Positions 8,045-14,845 of a stretch of 22,198 nt of DNA are shown here, piece after piece. The translations under genes and the position numbers were made by a program. Below the pieces are notes generated by a model. The model saw only the letters and a list, made by a program, of their open reading frames with translations. It did no database searches and was not told the origin of the DNA. This stretch comes from CF-118 sp035689345 (GTDB lineage Bacteria; Chloroflexota; Dormibacteria; Dormibacterales; Dormibacteraceae), in NCBI GenBank assembly GCA_035689345.1, contig DASSLR010000007.1:1-22198 (forward strand), read 5' to 3'. The number at the start of each line of letters is the position of its first letter. Within the stretch, counting starts at the first letter, position 1.

Positions 8045-8050
8045 TACCTT
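8045..8050 (+). promoter_or_regulatory. Possible -10 box (TACCTT) for the VOC gene
   Basis: TACCTT fits the minimal TANNNT pattern and ends 6 nt before the ATG at 8057. A transcript from here would be nearly leaderless. The divergent gap is just 21 bp, leaving little room for other arrangements. This is a positional inference only. Confidence 0.25.
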
Positions 8051-8056
8051 TCAAGG

Positions 8057-8461
8057 ATGGGCAAGCTTGATGCGGTGGGAATCGTCGTGACAGACCTGGC
8101 GCGGGCGGTCAAGTTCTACCGGCTGCTCGGCGCTCCATTTGAGGCCGGCGCGGAGGATTCGGAGCACGGACACGCCGAGGCGACGCTCGACGGAGGCATC
8201 CGGCTGATGCTCGACACCGAGGAAGAGGTCCAGAAGTTCGATCCTTCCTGGAAGCGGGCTGCCGGCGCTCCGACCGCAAATCTGGCGTTCAACTGCGACA
8301 CGCCGAAGGGCGTGGACGAGCTGTACGTGAAGGCGATCTCAGCCGGCGCGCGTGTTCACAAGGAGCCCTTCGACGCGTTCTGGGGCCAGCGCTATGCGCA
8401 GGTCCGCGACCACGACGGGAACGGCGTCGACCTGTACGCGAACCTACCTAGCCAAAGCTGA
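8057..8461 (+). CDS. VOC superfamily (glyoxalase/bleomycin-resistance-like) protein
   Basis: This 134-residue protein has two beta-alpha-beta-beta-beta halves typical of a vicinal oxygen chelate fold. The first half begins KLDAVGIVVTDLARAVKFYRLLG. The second has AFNCDTPKGVDELYVKAISAGARVHKEPFDAFWGQRYAQVRDHDGNGVDLYANL. The D-x-D-G-N-G-V-D-L-Y ending is a common VOC signature, although the usual terminal metal Glu is Asp here. The first half lacks the usual strand-1 metal His (V-G-I-V-V), so metal chemistry is doubtful. It may be a binding or resistance-type member. The start is the ATG at 8057, 21 bp from the divergent membrane-protein gene. The 3' end overlaps the converging frdD gene by 14 bp. 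Confidence 0.85.
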   Translation: MGKLDAVGIVVTDLARAVKFYRLLGAPFEAGAEDSEHGHAEATLDGGIRLMLDTEEEVQKFDPSWKRAAGAPTANLAFNCDTPKGVDELYVKAISAGARVHKEPFDAFWGQRYAQVRDHDGNGVDLYANLPSQS

Positions 8462-8843
8462 TCGGCACGGTCGTCAGCAGGATGTAGATCGTCACCAGCG
8501 TGACTGCGACCGCGCCACCGTAGAAGACGATCTGCGCCGGCAGGCTGCGCGCGGCGGGCACACCGAGGTCGACCAGCAGGTAGCGGAGCCGGTGCGCGAA
8601 GTGAAAGAACGGAAACGCGATCAGGACCAGCAGGTACAGCTTCACCAGCGGATTGCCGAGCACGTTGACCCACGTGTCGTAGTGGCGATCCACGACCGGC
8701 ACGACGCCGAGCGGACCCAGGATGCCCTGGATCAAGACGTGAACCGGGATGAGGATCGCGGCCAGCACACCGCCCTGGGCGAACATGAACCACCAGAAGA
8801 GATGGGCCAGCGCAAGCTTCCGCGTGTGAGCGTGCTCGCTCAT
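8448..8843 (-). CDS. frdD: Fumarate reductase / succinate dehydrogenase membrane subunit D
   Basis: This 131-residue protein has three transmembrane helices, with FWWFMFAQGGVLAAILIPVHVLI, LVKLYLLVLIAFPFFHFAHRLRYLLVDLG and IVFYGGAVAVTLVTIYILL. The order and the F-H-x-A-H-R segment match FrdD of the FrdABCD-type quinol:fumarate reductase, which holds the quinone site with FrdC and carries no heme. The ATG overlaps the frdC TGA by 4 bp (ATGA), so the subunits are made in coupled fashion. The TAG stop lies inside the end of the converging VOC gene. The complex sits in the cytoplasmic membrane. Whether it runs as succinate dehydrogenase or fumarate reductase cannot be told from sequence. Confidence 0.88.
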   Translation of the reverse strand: MSEHAHTRKLALAHLFWWFMFAQGGVLAAILIPVHVLIQGILGPLGVVPVVDRHYDTWVNVLGNPLVKLYLLVLIAFPFFHFAHRLRYLLVDLGVPAARSLPAQIVFYGGAVAVTLVTIYILLTTVPISFG

Positions 8844-9238
8844 GACCGCGCGAAATAGATGAGGACGAAGCCAACGACAACCGACGCCGCCGCCCACAGC
8901 GCGAACTGCGACAGCACGATGAGGCGCGAGGAGACAGGCCTGTCCGCGAGGTTGAAGTGCAGGATCGCGCCGGCCAGTGTCAGGAAGGTGTACGAGTGAT
9001 ACAGCGCGAACAGGAGCACGACGACGCTGAAGACGACGAAGCCGAGCGAGCCGTGCGGGTGGTAACCCTGCGGCCCGTCCTGGGCGCGGCGGATCTCCAC
9101 CAGGAGCCACAACAGCCACAACGCCAGGGGCAGCGACGTGAACTCGCGAACGATGTACCAGAAGTAGTGCCAGCGGCGGGTCCACCACCCGCGCGGCATC
9201 GTCCAGCCGAACTCGCGCGGCGCCGCCTGTTCGCTCAA
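8840..9238 (-). CDS. frdC: Fumarate reductase / succinate dehydrogenase membrane subunit C
   Basis: This 132-residue protein has three transmembrane helices. The N-terminal FGWTMPRGWWTRRWHYFWYIVREFTSLP corresponds to the E. coli FrdC region [26 protein letters not shown], including the Glu after Arg implicated near the menaquinone site. Helix 2 carries the H-S-Y-T-F-L-T-L-A-G segment. The TTG at 9238 is chosen because it overlaps the frdB TGA (TTGA) and retains the conserved pre-helix segment. An ATG at 9199 would cut off part of it. With FrdD it anchors the FAD and Fe-S subunits to the membrane and binds the quinone. Confidence 0.88.
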   Translation of the reverse strand: MSEQAAPREFGWTMPRGWWTRRWHYFWYIVREFTSLPLALWLLWLLVEIRRAQDGPQGYHPHGSLGFVVFSVVVLLFALYHSYTFLTLAGAILHFNLADRPVSSRLIVLSQFALWAAASVVVGFVLIYFARS

Positions 9239-9981
9239 TCCCGGTTGCCGAACGGAAGGACGAACCGCATCGTGGTGTCGAGCTTCGTCTGCTGGATCGC
9301 CTTGGCGGGGTCCACGCCCTTCGGACAGACCACTGAGCATTCGCCGACGAAGCTGCATTCCCAGATGCCCTCGGCTTCGGCGACGACAGGAAGCCGCTGC
9401 TTCAGGCCTTCGTCACGGGAGTCGAGGTTGTAACGCCGCGCCAGCGCGGTGGCGGCCGGGCCCAGGAACTCGTCGTTCAGGCCGTAGACCGGGCAGGCCG
9501 CGTAGCAGAGCATGCAGTTGATGCACTGGCTGAACTGGCGGAACTCGTCGATCTGCGGCGTCGTCTGCAGGAAGGCGCCGCCGCCGAGCGGCGGGTCCTG
9601 CTTGCGGATGATCCATGGCTTGACGGCCTTCAGCTTGTGCATGAAGTCGTCCATATCGATGACGAGGTCGCGGACGACAGGAAAGTTGTTGAGCGGCTCG
9701 ATGGTGATCGGCCTCGGCCAGTAATCGCGCAGGAACGCGTTGCAGGTGAGCTTGGGGATGCCGTCGACCATCATCCCGCAGCTGCCGCAAATGCCCATGC
9801 GGCACGACCATCGGTAGCTCAGCGTTCCGTCGACGTGCCCCTTGATGTAGTTGAGGGCGTCGAGCACGACCATGCTCTCGTCGCTGAACGGGATGTCGTA
9901 GGACTGCATGCGCGGCTTCTCGTCCTTCGCGGGGTCGAAGCGAGAGGCCTTGATCGTGATGCGTTTGGGCGCGAAGCTCAT
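9235..9981 (-). CDS. frdB: Fumarate reductase / succinate dehydrogenase iron-sulfur subunit
   Basis: This 248-residue protein has the three-cluster layout of FrdB/SdhB. The [2Fe-2S] ligands are Cys60, Cys65, Cys68 and Cys80 (C-x4-C-x2-C ... C). The ferredoxin-like part has Cys153, Cys156, Cys159 and Cys163 in CINCMLCYAACPV. The last three cysteines, at 209, 215 and 219, occur in CSFVGECSVVCPKG. Together these can ligate [4Fe-4S] and [3Fe-4S] clusters. It passes electrons between the FAD of FrdA and the quinone in FrdCD. The ATG at 9981 overlaps the frdA stop by one base (TGATG), and the stop overlaps the frdC start. An open frame continues upstream inside frdA but is not coding in this phase. 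Confidence 0.95.
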   Translation of the reverse strand: MSFAPKRITIKASRFDPAKDEKPRMQSYDIPFSDESMVVLDALNYIKGHVDGTLSYRWSCRMGICGSCGMMVDGIPKLTCNAFLRDYWPRPITIEPLNNFPVVRDLVIDMDDFMHKLKAVKPWIIRKQDPPLGGGAFLQTTPQIDEFRQFSQCINCMLCYAACPVYGLNDEFLGPAATALARRYNLDSRDEGLKQRLPVVAEAEGIWECSFVGECSVVCPKGVDPAKAIQQTKLDTTMRFVLPFGNRD

Positions 9982-11693
9982 CAGTAGGACCTCGCTTTGG
10001 GTTCGAACTTGCCGAGATGCACATCCCGGTACTCGAGCTTCGGGGCGGCGCCGTCGACGTGGTAGGCAAGCGTGTGCTTCAGGAATTTCTCGTCGTCGCG
10101 CTCGGGGAAGTCGCGCCGCGCATGCGCGCCGCGTGACTCCTCGCGCGCGAGGCCAGAACGCGCGACCGCGATCGCGCAGTCGAGCATGAAGTCGAGCTCC
10201 AGCGCGGCGGTGAGCTCGGTGTTGAACGTGCGGCTCGAGTCGTCGACCTTGATGCGCTCGAATCGCTCGCGGAAGCTGTCGAGGCGCTTCGTGAGCTCGG
10301 TCAGACTCTCCTTGGTGCGGAAGACACCGGCGCCCTCGTCCATCGAGTGCTGCATGTCCTCGCGGATCTCGGCGATGCGCTCGTCGCCGCCCTTCTTGTC
10401 GAGAAATGCCGACTCGACGCGCCTGGTCTCGTCCTTGAGCAGCGCATCCACGGGGTTGCTGCCCACCGCCGCGGTCGCGCCCACCTGCTCCGCGGCGGCG
10501 CGGCCGGCGGCGGCGCCGAACACCAGGCACTCCGGCAGCGAGTTCGATCCAAGCCGGTTGGCTCCGTTCAGGCCGACGTTCGCGCACTCGCCCGCGGCGT
10601 AGAGCCCCTTCATCAACGTGGCGCCCGAGATGTCCGCGTCGACGCCTCCCATCATGTAGTGCATCACGGGCCGGACGGGAATGGGGTCCTTCACGATGTC
10701 GATGCCGACGTACTCGCGGCCGAGCTCGCGCATGAACGGCAGCTTGCGGTCGATCACGTCCTCGCCTAGATGACGGACGTCGAGGTGCATGTACTTGCCA
10801 TGCGGACCCTCGAAGCCTCTGCCCTCTTCGAACTCGGTGGTCATGGCGCGACTGATGATGTCGCGCGGGCCGAGCTCCATCTTGGTGGGCACGTACCGCT
10901 TGAGGAAGCGTTCGCCCTCGTTGTTGTAGAGGTAGCCGCCCTCGCCTCGCACCGCCTCCGTGATCAGGATGCCGGTGAAGGGCAGGCCGGTCGGATGGAA
11001 CTGAACCATCTCCATGTCCTTGAGCGGCACGCCGGCTCGGTAGGCGAGCGCCATGCCGTCGCCTGTGCAGATGTTGCCGTTGGTCGTGAACGCATAGATG
11101 CGGCCGAGACCGCCCGTCGCCAGGACGGTGGCCTTGGCTGTGATCGCGTCGATCCTTCCGCTGCGCATGTCGATCGCCGTCACGCCGACGCAGCGGCTGT
11201 CCTCGACGAGCAGTTTCGTCACGAACGCCTCGTCGTGGCGGTGGATGGAGTCGTATTTCAAGCTGGTCTGGAAAACGGTGTGCAGCATGTGGAAGCCGGA
11301 CTTGTCCGCTGCGAAAACGGTTCGCCAGGTGCTCATTCCGCCGAAGGGCCTGACCGCGATCGTGCCGTCAGCGTTTCTGCTCCACGGGCAGCCCCAATGC
11401 TCCATCTGCACGATCTCCAGCGGCGCCTCTCGGACAAATGCCTCGACGACGTCCTGGTCGGCGAGATAGTCGGAGCCCTTGATGGTGTCGAACGCGTGGG
11501 TGTCGTAGCTGTCGTTGGCGGCCATCACGGCGGCGGCGCCGCCCTCGGCGGAGACCGTGTGGCTGCGCATCGGGTAGACCTTCGAGACCATCCCGATCTT
11601 GAGTCGAGGATTGGTCTCCGCGACGGCTATGGCTGCCCTGATGCCTGCGAGACCACCGCCGACGATCAGGACGTCGTAGCTGGTTGGATCCAC
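9981..11693 (-). CDS. frdA: Fumarate reductase / succinate dehydrogenase flavoprotein subunit
   Basis: This 570-residue protein has an N-terminal Rossmann site VGGGLAG (11-17). His45 in MRSHTVSAEGG is the residue expected to hold FAD covalently. HPTGLP, ITEAVRGEGGYLYN, RPVMHYMMGGVD and YAAGECANVGLNGANRLGSNSL are the substrate- and FAD-binding motifs of FrdA/SdhA. The C-terminal helical domain includes RSGLAREESRGAHARRDFPERDD. It interconverts succinate and fumarate. The first codon is GTG (11691-11693). It leads the operon frdA-frdB-frdC-frdD, with every junction overlapping. A TATCAT box lies 9 nt before the GTG. Confidence 0.96.
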   Translation of the reverse strand: MDPTSYDVLIVGGGLAGIRAAIAVAETNPRLKIGMVSKVYPMRSHTVSAEGGAAAVMAANDSYDTHAFDTIKGSDYLADQDVVEAFVREAPLEIVQMEHWGCPWSRNADGTIAVRPFGGMSTWRTVFAADKSGFHMLHTVFQTSLKYDSIHRHDEAFVTKLLVEDSRCVGVTAIDMRSGRIDAITAKATVLATGGLGRIYAFTTNGNICTGDGMALAYRAGVPLKDMEMVQFHPTGLPFTGILITEAVRGEGGYLYNNEGERFLKRYVPTKMELGPRDIISRAMTTEFEEGRGFEGPHGKYMHLDVRHLGEDVIDRKLPFMRELGREYVGIDIVKDPIPVRPVMHYMMGGVDADISGATLMKGLYAAGECANVGLNGANRLGSNSLPECLVFGAAAGRAAAEQVGATAAVGSNPVDALLKDETRRVESAFLDKKGGDERIAEIREDMQHSMDEGAGVFRTKESLTELTKRLDSFRERFERIKVDDSSRTFNTELTAALELDFMLDCAIAVARSGLAREESRGAHARRDFPERDDEKFLKHTLAYHVDGAAPKLEYRDVHLGKFEPKARSY

Positions 11694-11702
11694 CTGCGCC
11701 TG

Positions 11703-11708
11703 ATGATA
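11703..11708 (-). promoter_or_regulatory. Putative -10 box (TATCAT) of the frd operon
   Basis: TATCAT matches the -10 consensus at 5 of 6 positions and ends 9 nt before the frdA GTG, with no convincing Shine-Dalgarno between them. Transcription would start at or next to the GTG, as in leaderless mRNAs. No good -35 is seen 16-18 bp upstream. The same 9-nt geometry recurs before the dipeptidase and infA starts. Confidence 0.4.
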
Positions 11709-11731
11709 TCGACCCGCGAGAATTGACCGGA

Positions 11732-12808
11732 GTGGCCCACACCACGCCGTTCTGGAGTCACCCGAGCGAGCACCACATGGGGCCGCTGCCCGAAAAGGCG
11801 GACATCGTCGTCGTCGGCGGCAGCATCACGGGGGTCAGCCTCCTCTATCACCTGAAGAAGCGACGGATGCGCGCGGTGCTCCTGGAGCGGGATCACCTGG
11901 CGTCCGGCGCTTCGGGCCGGAACGCGGGCTTCGTGCTCGCCGGCATCGCGGACAACTACGCCACCGCCGTGAGGACGTACGGCCGCGAGAAGGCGCGCGA
12001 GATCTGGGCGTTCACGCTGGAGAACCACGACGCGGTCGCGTCGGCCCTGAAGAACGCGGACGTGGGGCACAACCGTTGCGGGACGGTGATCCTCGCCGCG
12101 TCCGACGAGGAGCGCGTGCAGCTGGAGGAGTCGGCGGAGCTGCTGACCGACGACGGGTTTCAGGCCCACTTCGACGGCGATGTGCTGTACAACCCGCGCG
12201 ACGGCGAGCTCAACCCGACGGCTCTCGTTACGGCCCTCGCGCGCACGGCGCAGCCGGAATCGATTCACGAGCACGTCAACGTCACCGGCCTCGTTGCGGA
12301 ATCGAAGCGTGTGTTCGTGCACGTCGAGGACGAGACAGTCGAAGCAGGCACGGTGATCCTGGCTACCAATGCGTGGACCTCGCTGCTCGCGCCGACCGTG
12401 AAGATCACGCCACGCCGCGCTCAGATGCTGGCGATGGCGCCGCTCGAGAAGGTGATCGCGGAGCGGCCGACCTACTCGGATTTCGGCTACCGCTACTGGC
12501 GTCAGCTCACGTCCGGCGTATTGCTCATCGGCGGCTGGCGCAACACCTCGATGGACTCCGAGGTGACGTTCGACGAGAAGCCGACGGCGGCGATCCAGGA
12601 GCGGATCGAGGCGTTCGCCCGCGGCCAGCTCGGAGCCGACACGCCGGTGACGCACCGCTGGGCCGGCACGATGGGATTCACCGAGGACGGGCTGCCGATC
12701 GTCGGTCCGGTCGAGGGCATGCCGCACGTGTACGTGTGCGGCGGTTACAACGGGCACGGCATGGGCTTCGCATTCTTGAAGGCGAAGCAGCTGGTGGACT
12801 CGCTCTAA
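11732..12808 (+). CDS. FAD-dependent oxidoreductase, D-amino-acid-oxidase (DAO) family
   Basis: The protein has about 358 residues. The N-terminal TPFWSHPSEHH leader is typical of PuuB/glycine-oxidase-like DAO proteins. It is followed by the dinucleotide-binding turn IVVVGGSITGVSLLYHL, in which Ser replaces the usual third Gly, and by the ribose-binding acid in VLLERDHLASGASGRNAGFV. The C-terminal FAD-contact segment is GFTEDGLPIVGPVEGMPHVYVCGGYNGHGM. The family oxidises amines or amino acids to imines, giving H2O2. The substrate is unknown. The start is uncertain: GTG 11732 is used, while TTG 11723 and ATG 11777 are alternatives. It is divergent from frdA across a very short gap. Its TAA stop is followed within 5 bp by the second repeat family. 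Confidence 0.85.
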   Translation: MAHTTPFWSHPSEHHMGPLPEKADIVVVGGSITGVSLLYHLKKRRMRAVLLERDHLASGASGRNAGFVLAGIADNYATAVRTYGREKAREIWAFTLENHDAVASALKNADVGHNRCGTVILAASDEERVQLEESAELLTDDGFQAHFDGDVLYNPRDGELNPTALVTALARTAQPESIHEHVNVTGLVAESKRVFVHVEDETVEAGTVILATNAWTSLLAPTVKITPRRAQMLAMAPLEKVIAERPTYSDFGYRYWRQLTSGVLLIGGWRNTSMDSEVTFDEKPTAAIQERIEAFARGQLGADTPVTHRWAGTMGFTEDGLPIVGPVEGMPHVYVCGGYNGHGMGFAFLKAKQLVDSL

Positions 12809-12812
12809 ATTT

Positions 12813-12849
12813 CCCTCCCCCGCTTCGGGGGAGGGTTAGGGTGGGGGCC
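12813..12849 (+). repeat. Palindromic repeat, left flank of DUF559 cassette 2 (variant family)
   Basis: One unit has 10-bp arms CCCTCCCCCG and CGGGGGAGGG around loop CTT, then tail TTAGGGTGGGGGCC pointing at the DUF559 gene. The stem has C where cassette 1 has T (CTCCCCC versus CTCTCCC). The tail has GTGGGGG where cassette 1 has GTGAGGG. It follows the TAA stop of the DAO-family gene by a few bases. Confidence 0.9.
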
Positions 12850-12904
12850 AGCTGTTAAGGGCCTCGTTCCGGTTTCTGGCAACACGCTGCATCATCGGTC
12901 CGCA

Positions 12905-13276
12905 TTGCAACGTGACCCCGAACAAGTTCGACGAGCTCGAGAGCTTCGCCGCGGCATGACAGACGCGGAACGCCGGCTGTGGCGTCGCCTTAGTGACCGC
13001 GAGTTGGGATTCAAGTTCCGACGTCAAATGCCCATCGGCGGGTACATCGCCGACTTCGCCTGTCCGGCTGCAAGAATCGTCGTTGAACTGGATGGCGGAC
13101 AGCACGGAACCGATGAGGCTGAAGCTCGCGACCTGGTTCGCACATCTGCAATAGCGCGGTCCGGCTACCGAGTGATCCGGTTCTGGAACCACGAGGTCGT
13201 TGAAGAACTCGACGATGTTGTGGCCAGGATCTGGTACGAGCTGTATCGCAAGACCCCCACCCTGCCCTCCCCCTAA
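12905..13276 (+). CDS. DUF559 / Vsr-like endonuclease-fold protein, cassette copy 2
   Basis: This 123-residue protein shares the same core as copy 1: MTDAERRLW, FKFRRQMPIG, YIADFAC, VVELDG, then H and GYRVIRFWNHEV. Asp50, Glu61, Asp63 and His67 fall at the same residue numbers as in copy 1. That supports the TTG start at 12905, as does an upstream leader matching that of copy 1 in length. An internal ATG (codon 18) would remove a helix that copy 1 keeps. The last residues, TPTLPSP, are encoded by the right palindrome, and the TAA lies in its loop. A nuclease role is likely from the fold; target and partner are unknown. About half of the aligned core residues match copy 1, so this is not a recent duplicate. 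Confidence 0.88.
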   Translation: MQRDPEQVRRARELRRGMTDAERRLWRRLSDRELGFKFRRQMPIGGYIADFACPAARIVVELDGGQHGTDEAEARDLVRTSAIARSGYRVIRFWNHEVVEELDDVVARIWYELYRKTPTLPSP

Positions 13277-13287
13277 AGGGGGAGGGA
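13254..13287 (-). repeat. Palindromic repeat, inverted, right flank of DUF559 cassette 2
   Basis: Read on the minus strand: arms CCCTCCCCCT/AGGGGGAGGG around a 2-nt loop, then tail GCAGGGTGGGGG toward the DUF559 gene. The loop region CTAAAG holds TAA on the plus strand (end of DUF559 copy 2) and TAG on the minus strand (end of the dipeptidase). Both converging reading frames therefore stop inside this one hairpin. Confidence 0.9.
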
Positions 13288-14235
13288 TTTGCTTAGAAAG
13301 TCGAGCCAGTTCGTGCCCATGATGCCTTCGACCTGCCCCGCGTTGAACCGCTGACGCAGCTTCCGGGCCAGCTCCGGGAACTGCCGCGTGTCCTGCATCG
13401 CCGAGTGCTTCGCGTCGAAGCCGCCGTCCAGGTCGCTGCCGATGCCCACGTGCTCCGGACCGCCCGCCGCACGCGCCAGATGCACTGCGTGCCGGACCAC
13501 GTCGTCGAGGGTCGCGTGGCCGCGCGGCTTCAGGTGGTCCTCGTAGAAGCTGATCCCCAGCATCCCGCCGCGGCGCGCGATCTCGGCGGCGGTCTCGTTC
13601 GTGATCTGACGGTCGGCCGGGACCAGGTCGCGGGCGTTGCTGTGTGACGACATGATCGGCCCCCGCCACAGCTCGAACGCATCAGCCACGGCGCGGTCGG
13701 CCATATGGCTGATGTCGAGGATCAGCTTCTTGCGTCGCATCGCCTTCAGCAGCTGCACGCCTAGCGGCGTCAGACCGCCTGGCGCGTGCGTGCCACCGCT
13801 GTAGCGGGTCCTCCCCCACGCCGGCCCGATGATCCGAACGCCACGGTCGAACCAGACGCCGAGCTCCGCCGGCGATTCCACCGGGTCGGCGCCCTCCATC
13901 AGCAGGACGGCCGCGAGCTTGCCACGCCGCCAGTCCCGGACGTACCGCTCGAGGTCCTGGCGGGTGCGGATCAGCGGCAGCTCGCACGTCCGGTAGTAGT
14001 TCACCTCCGCCGTGGCCATCAGGGCTGCCTCACGGGAGTTGGCGTACACGAAGCGAGTGCGCATCGAGCGGCGAGCGCGCGCCGGAGCTGTGTAGAGCGT
14101 GGCGAAGATCAAACCAACGCCTCCACCGGCCAGGCTCGACCGGCTGACCACGTAGCCTGGCGCCGGCTCGCCCAGGAAGCCGCGGCCGGCGCTGATCGCG
14201 TTCCAGGCGATGTCGAGGTGGGCGTCGATGATCAC
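13273..14235 (-). CDS. Membrane dipeptidase-like hydrolase (peptidase family M19)
   Basis: This 320-residue protein carries the M19 renal-dipeptidase metal set. His6 and Asp8 are in IIDAHLDIAWN, the bridging Glu114 in LLMEGADPV, His177 in LDISHMADRAV, His198 in SSHSNARDL, and Asp268 in HVGIGSDLDGGF. The enzymes use two zinc ions to cleave dipeptides, including those with a D-residue. No signal peptide is present, so it is probably cytoplasmic. The GTG at 14235 is used because the family core begins at the second residue. A TAGGGT box ends 9 nt upstream. The C-terminal residues SLPL and the TAG stop are encoded by the palindromic repeat of cassette 2, which suggests the element replaced the original 3' end. 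Confidence 0.92.
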   Translation of the reverse strand: MIIDAHLDIAWNAISAGRGFLGEPAPGYVVSRSSLAGGGVGLIFATLYTAPARARRSMRTRFVYANSREAALMATAEVNYYRTCELPLIRTRQDLERYVRDWRRGKLAAVLLMEGADPVESPAELGVWFDRGVRIIGPAWGRTRYSGGTHAPGGLTPLGVQLLKAMRRKKLILDISHMADRAVADAFELWRGPIMSSHSNARDLVPADRQITNETAAEIARRGGMLGISFYEDHLKPRGHATLDDVVRHAVHLARAAGGPEHVGIGSDLDGGFDAKHSAMQDTRQFPELARKLRQRFNAGQVEGIMGTNWLDFLSKSLPL

Positions 14236-14244
14236 ATCAAGCCA

Positions 14245-14250
14245 ACCCTA
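14245..14250 (-). promoter_or_regulatory. Putative -10 box (TAGGGT) of the dipeptidase gene
   Basis: TAGGGT (TANNNT) ends 9 nt before the GTG at 14235, the same geometry as for frdA. No Shine-Dalgarno is visible between, which suggests a leaderless message. Weak evidence on its own. Confidence 0.3.
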
Positions 14251-14284
14251 GCTTCCCAGGAACAGGTCGATCCTGAATCGGGTA

Positions 14285-14304
14285 ATATTGAACGCATTCA
14301 CTAT
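14285..14304. promoter_or_regulatory. MarR-type operator palindrome overlapping marR start
   Basis: ATATTGAACGCATTCACTAT is an imperfect 20-bp palindrome; 16 of its 20 positions match its own reverse complement. It overlaps a TAATAT box (14283-14288) and the first bases of the marR ATG (14303). MarR dimers bind palindromes of this size, typically between the -10 box and the start of their own gene. Binding here would block the regulator and the exporter behind it. Palindrome seen directly; regulator pairing inferred. Confidence 0.6.
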
Positions 14305-14845
14305 GAAAGACCCCATCTTGAAGGACGTACGTTTCGAGCTGGCCCGCGACGAGCAGGGCCGCCTCTACAACGCCGGCATGCGCAAGCTGATCGGCAACGT
14401 TCCGATCGACCTGGCCGCCGTCGAAGCCCTGGGAGCGCTGCGCATGGCGGGCAAGGAGGTGCACCACCTCCAGGAGCGGTGGGCCGAGATGCACGGCCTC
14501 ACCGAGGGCCGCCTGACGGTCATGTTCCGGCTCTTCCGCTGTGGCCCCACCCCGCTGGGCGACCTGGCAGAGGACCTGGCCACCACACCCAGGAACATCA
14601 CCGGCCTGGTCGACAACCTCGAGCGCGACGGCCTGGTCGAGCGGGTCCCCGACCCCAACGACCGCCGGTCGGTGCGGGCGACTTTGACGGAGGCGGGCAA
14701 GACACGCATCAAGGCCATCTGGAAGGAAGGCATGGAGCGGCAGTACGAGATCATCCCCAAGGAGATGACCAAGGAAGACCTGGCACAGCTGCGACACCTG
14801 TGCCTGTTGCTGGTGGAGAACGCCAGGAAGGAGCTCGGCAAGTGA
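14303..14845 (+). CDS. MarR-family transcriptional regulator
   Basis: This 180-residue protein has a winged helix-turn-helix in the middle: TPLGDLAEDLATTPRNITGLVDNLERDGLVERVPDPNDRRSVRATLTEAGK. This covers the recognition helix (TPRNITGLVDNLE) and the wing with the conserved D-P-N-D-R-R-S-V-R. N- and C-terminal helices would form the dimer interface. The ATG at 14303 is preferred. A TTG at 14288 lies inside the promoter and operator region. No Shine-Dalgarno is seen. Its stop overlaps the GTG of the efflux gene (GTGA), the standard arrangement for a ligand-relieved repressor of its own drug pump. The dipeptidase gene is divergent and may share regulation through the operator between them. Confidence 0.93.
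   Translation: MKDPILKDVRFELARDEQGRLYNAGMRKLIGNVPIDLAAVEALGALRMAGKEVHHLQERWAEMHGLTEGRLTVMFRLFRCGPTPLGDLAEDLATTPRNITGLVDNLERDGLVERVPDPNDRRSVRATLTEAGKTRIKAIWKEGMERQYEIIPKEMTKEDLAQLRHLCLLLVENARKELGK

Noticed and set aside
10770..11726. 318-codon plus-strand frame opposite frdA
   Set aside because: Low-complexity Val/Ala/His/Arg-rich translation with no recognisable motif, and frdA is certain on the other strand.
11666..12757. 363-codon minus-strand frame opposite the DAO-family gene
   Set aside because: Arg/His/Val-rich shadow; the plus strand has FAD-binding motifs at both ends.
13786..14841. Upstream in-frame extension of the DHA2 exporter frame
   Set aside because: It runs antisense to the dipeptidase and out of frame through marR. 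The exporter begins at the GTG overlapping the marR stop, where helix 1 follows at once.
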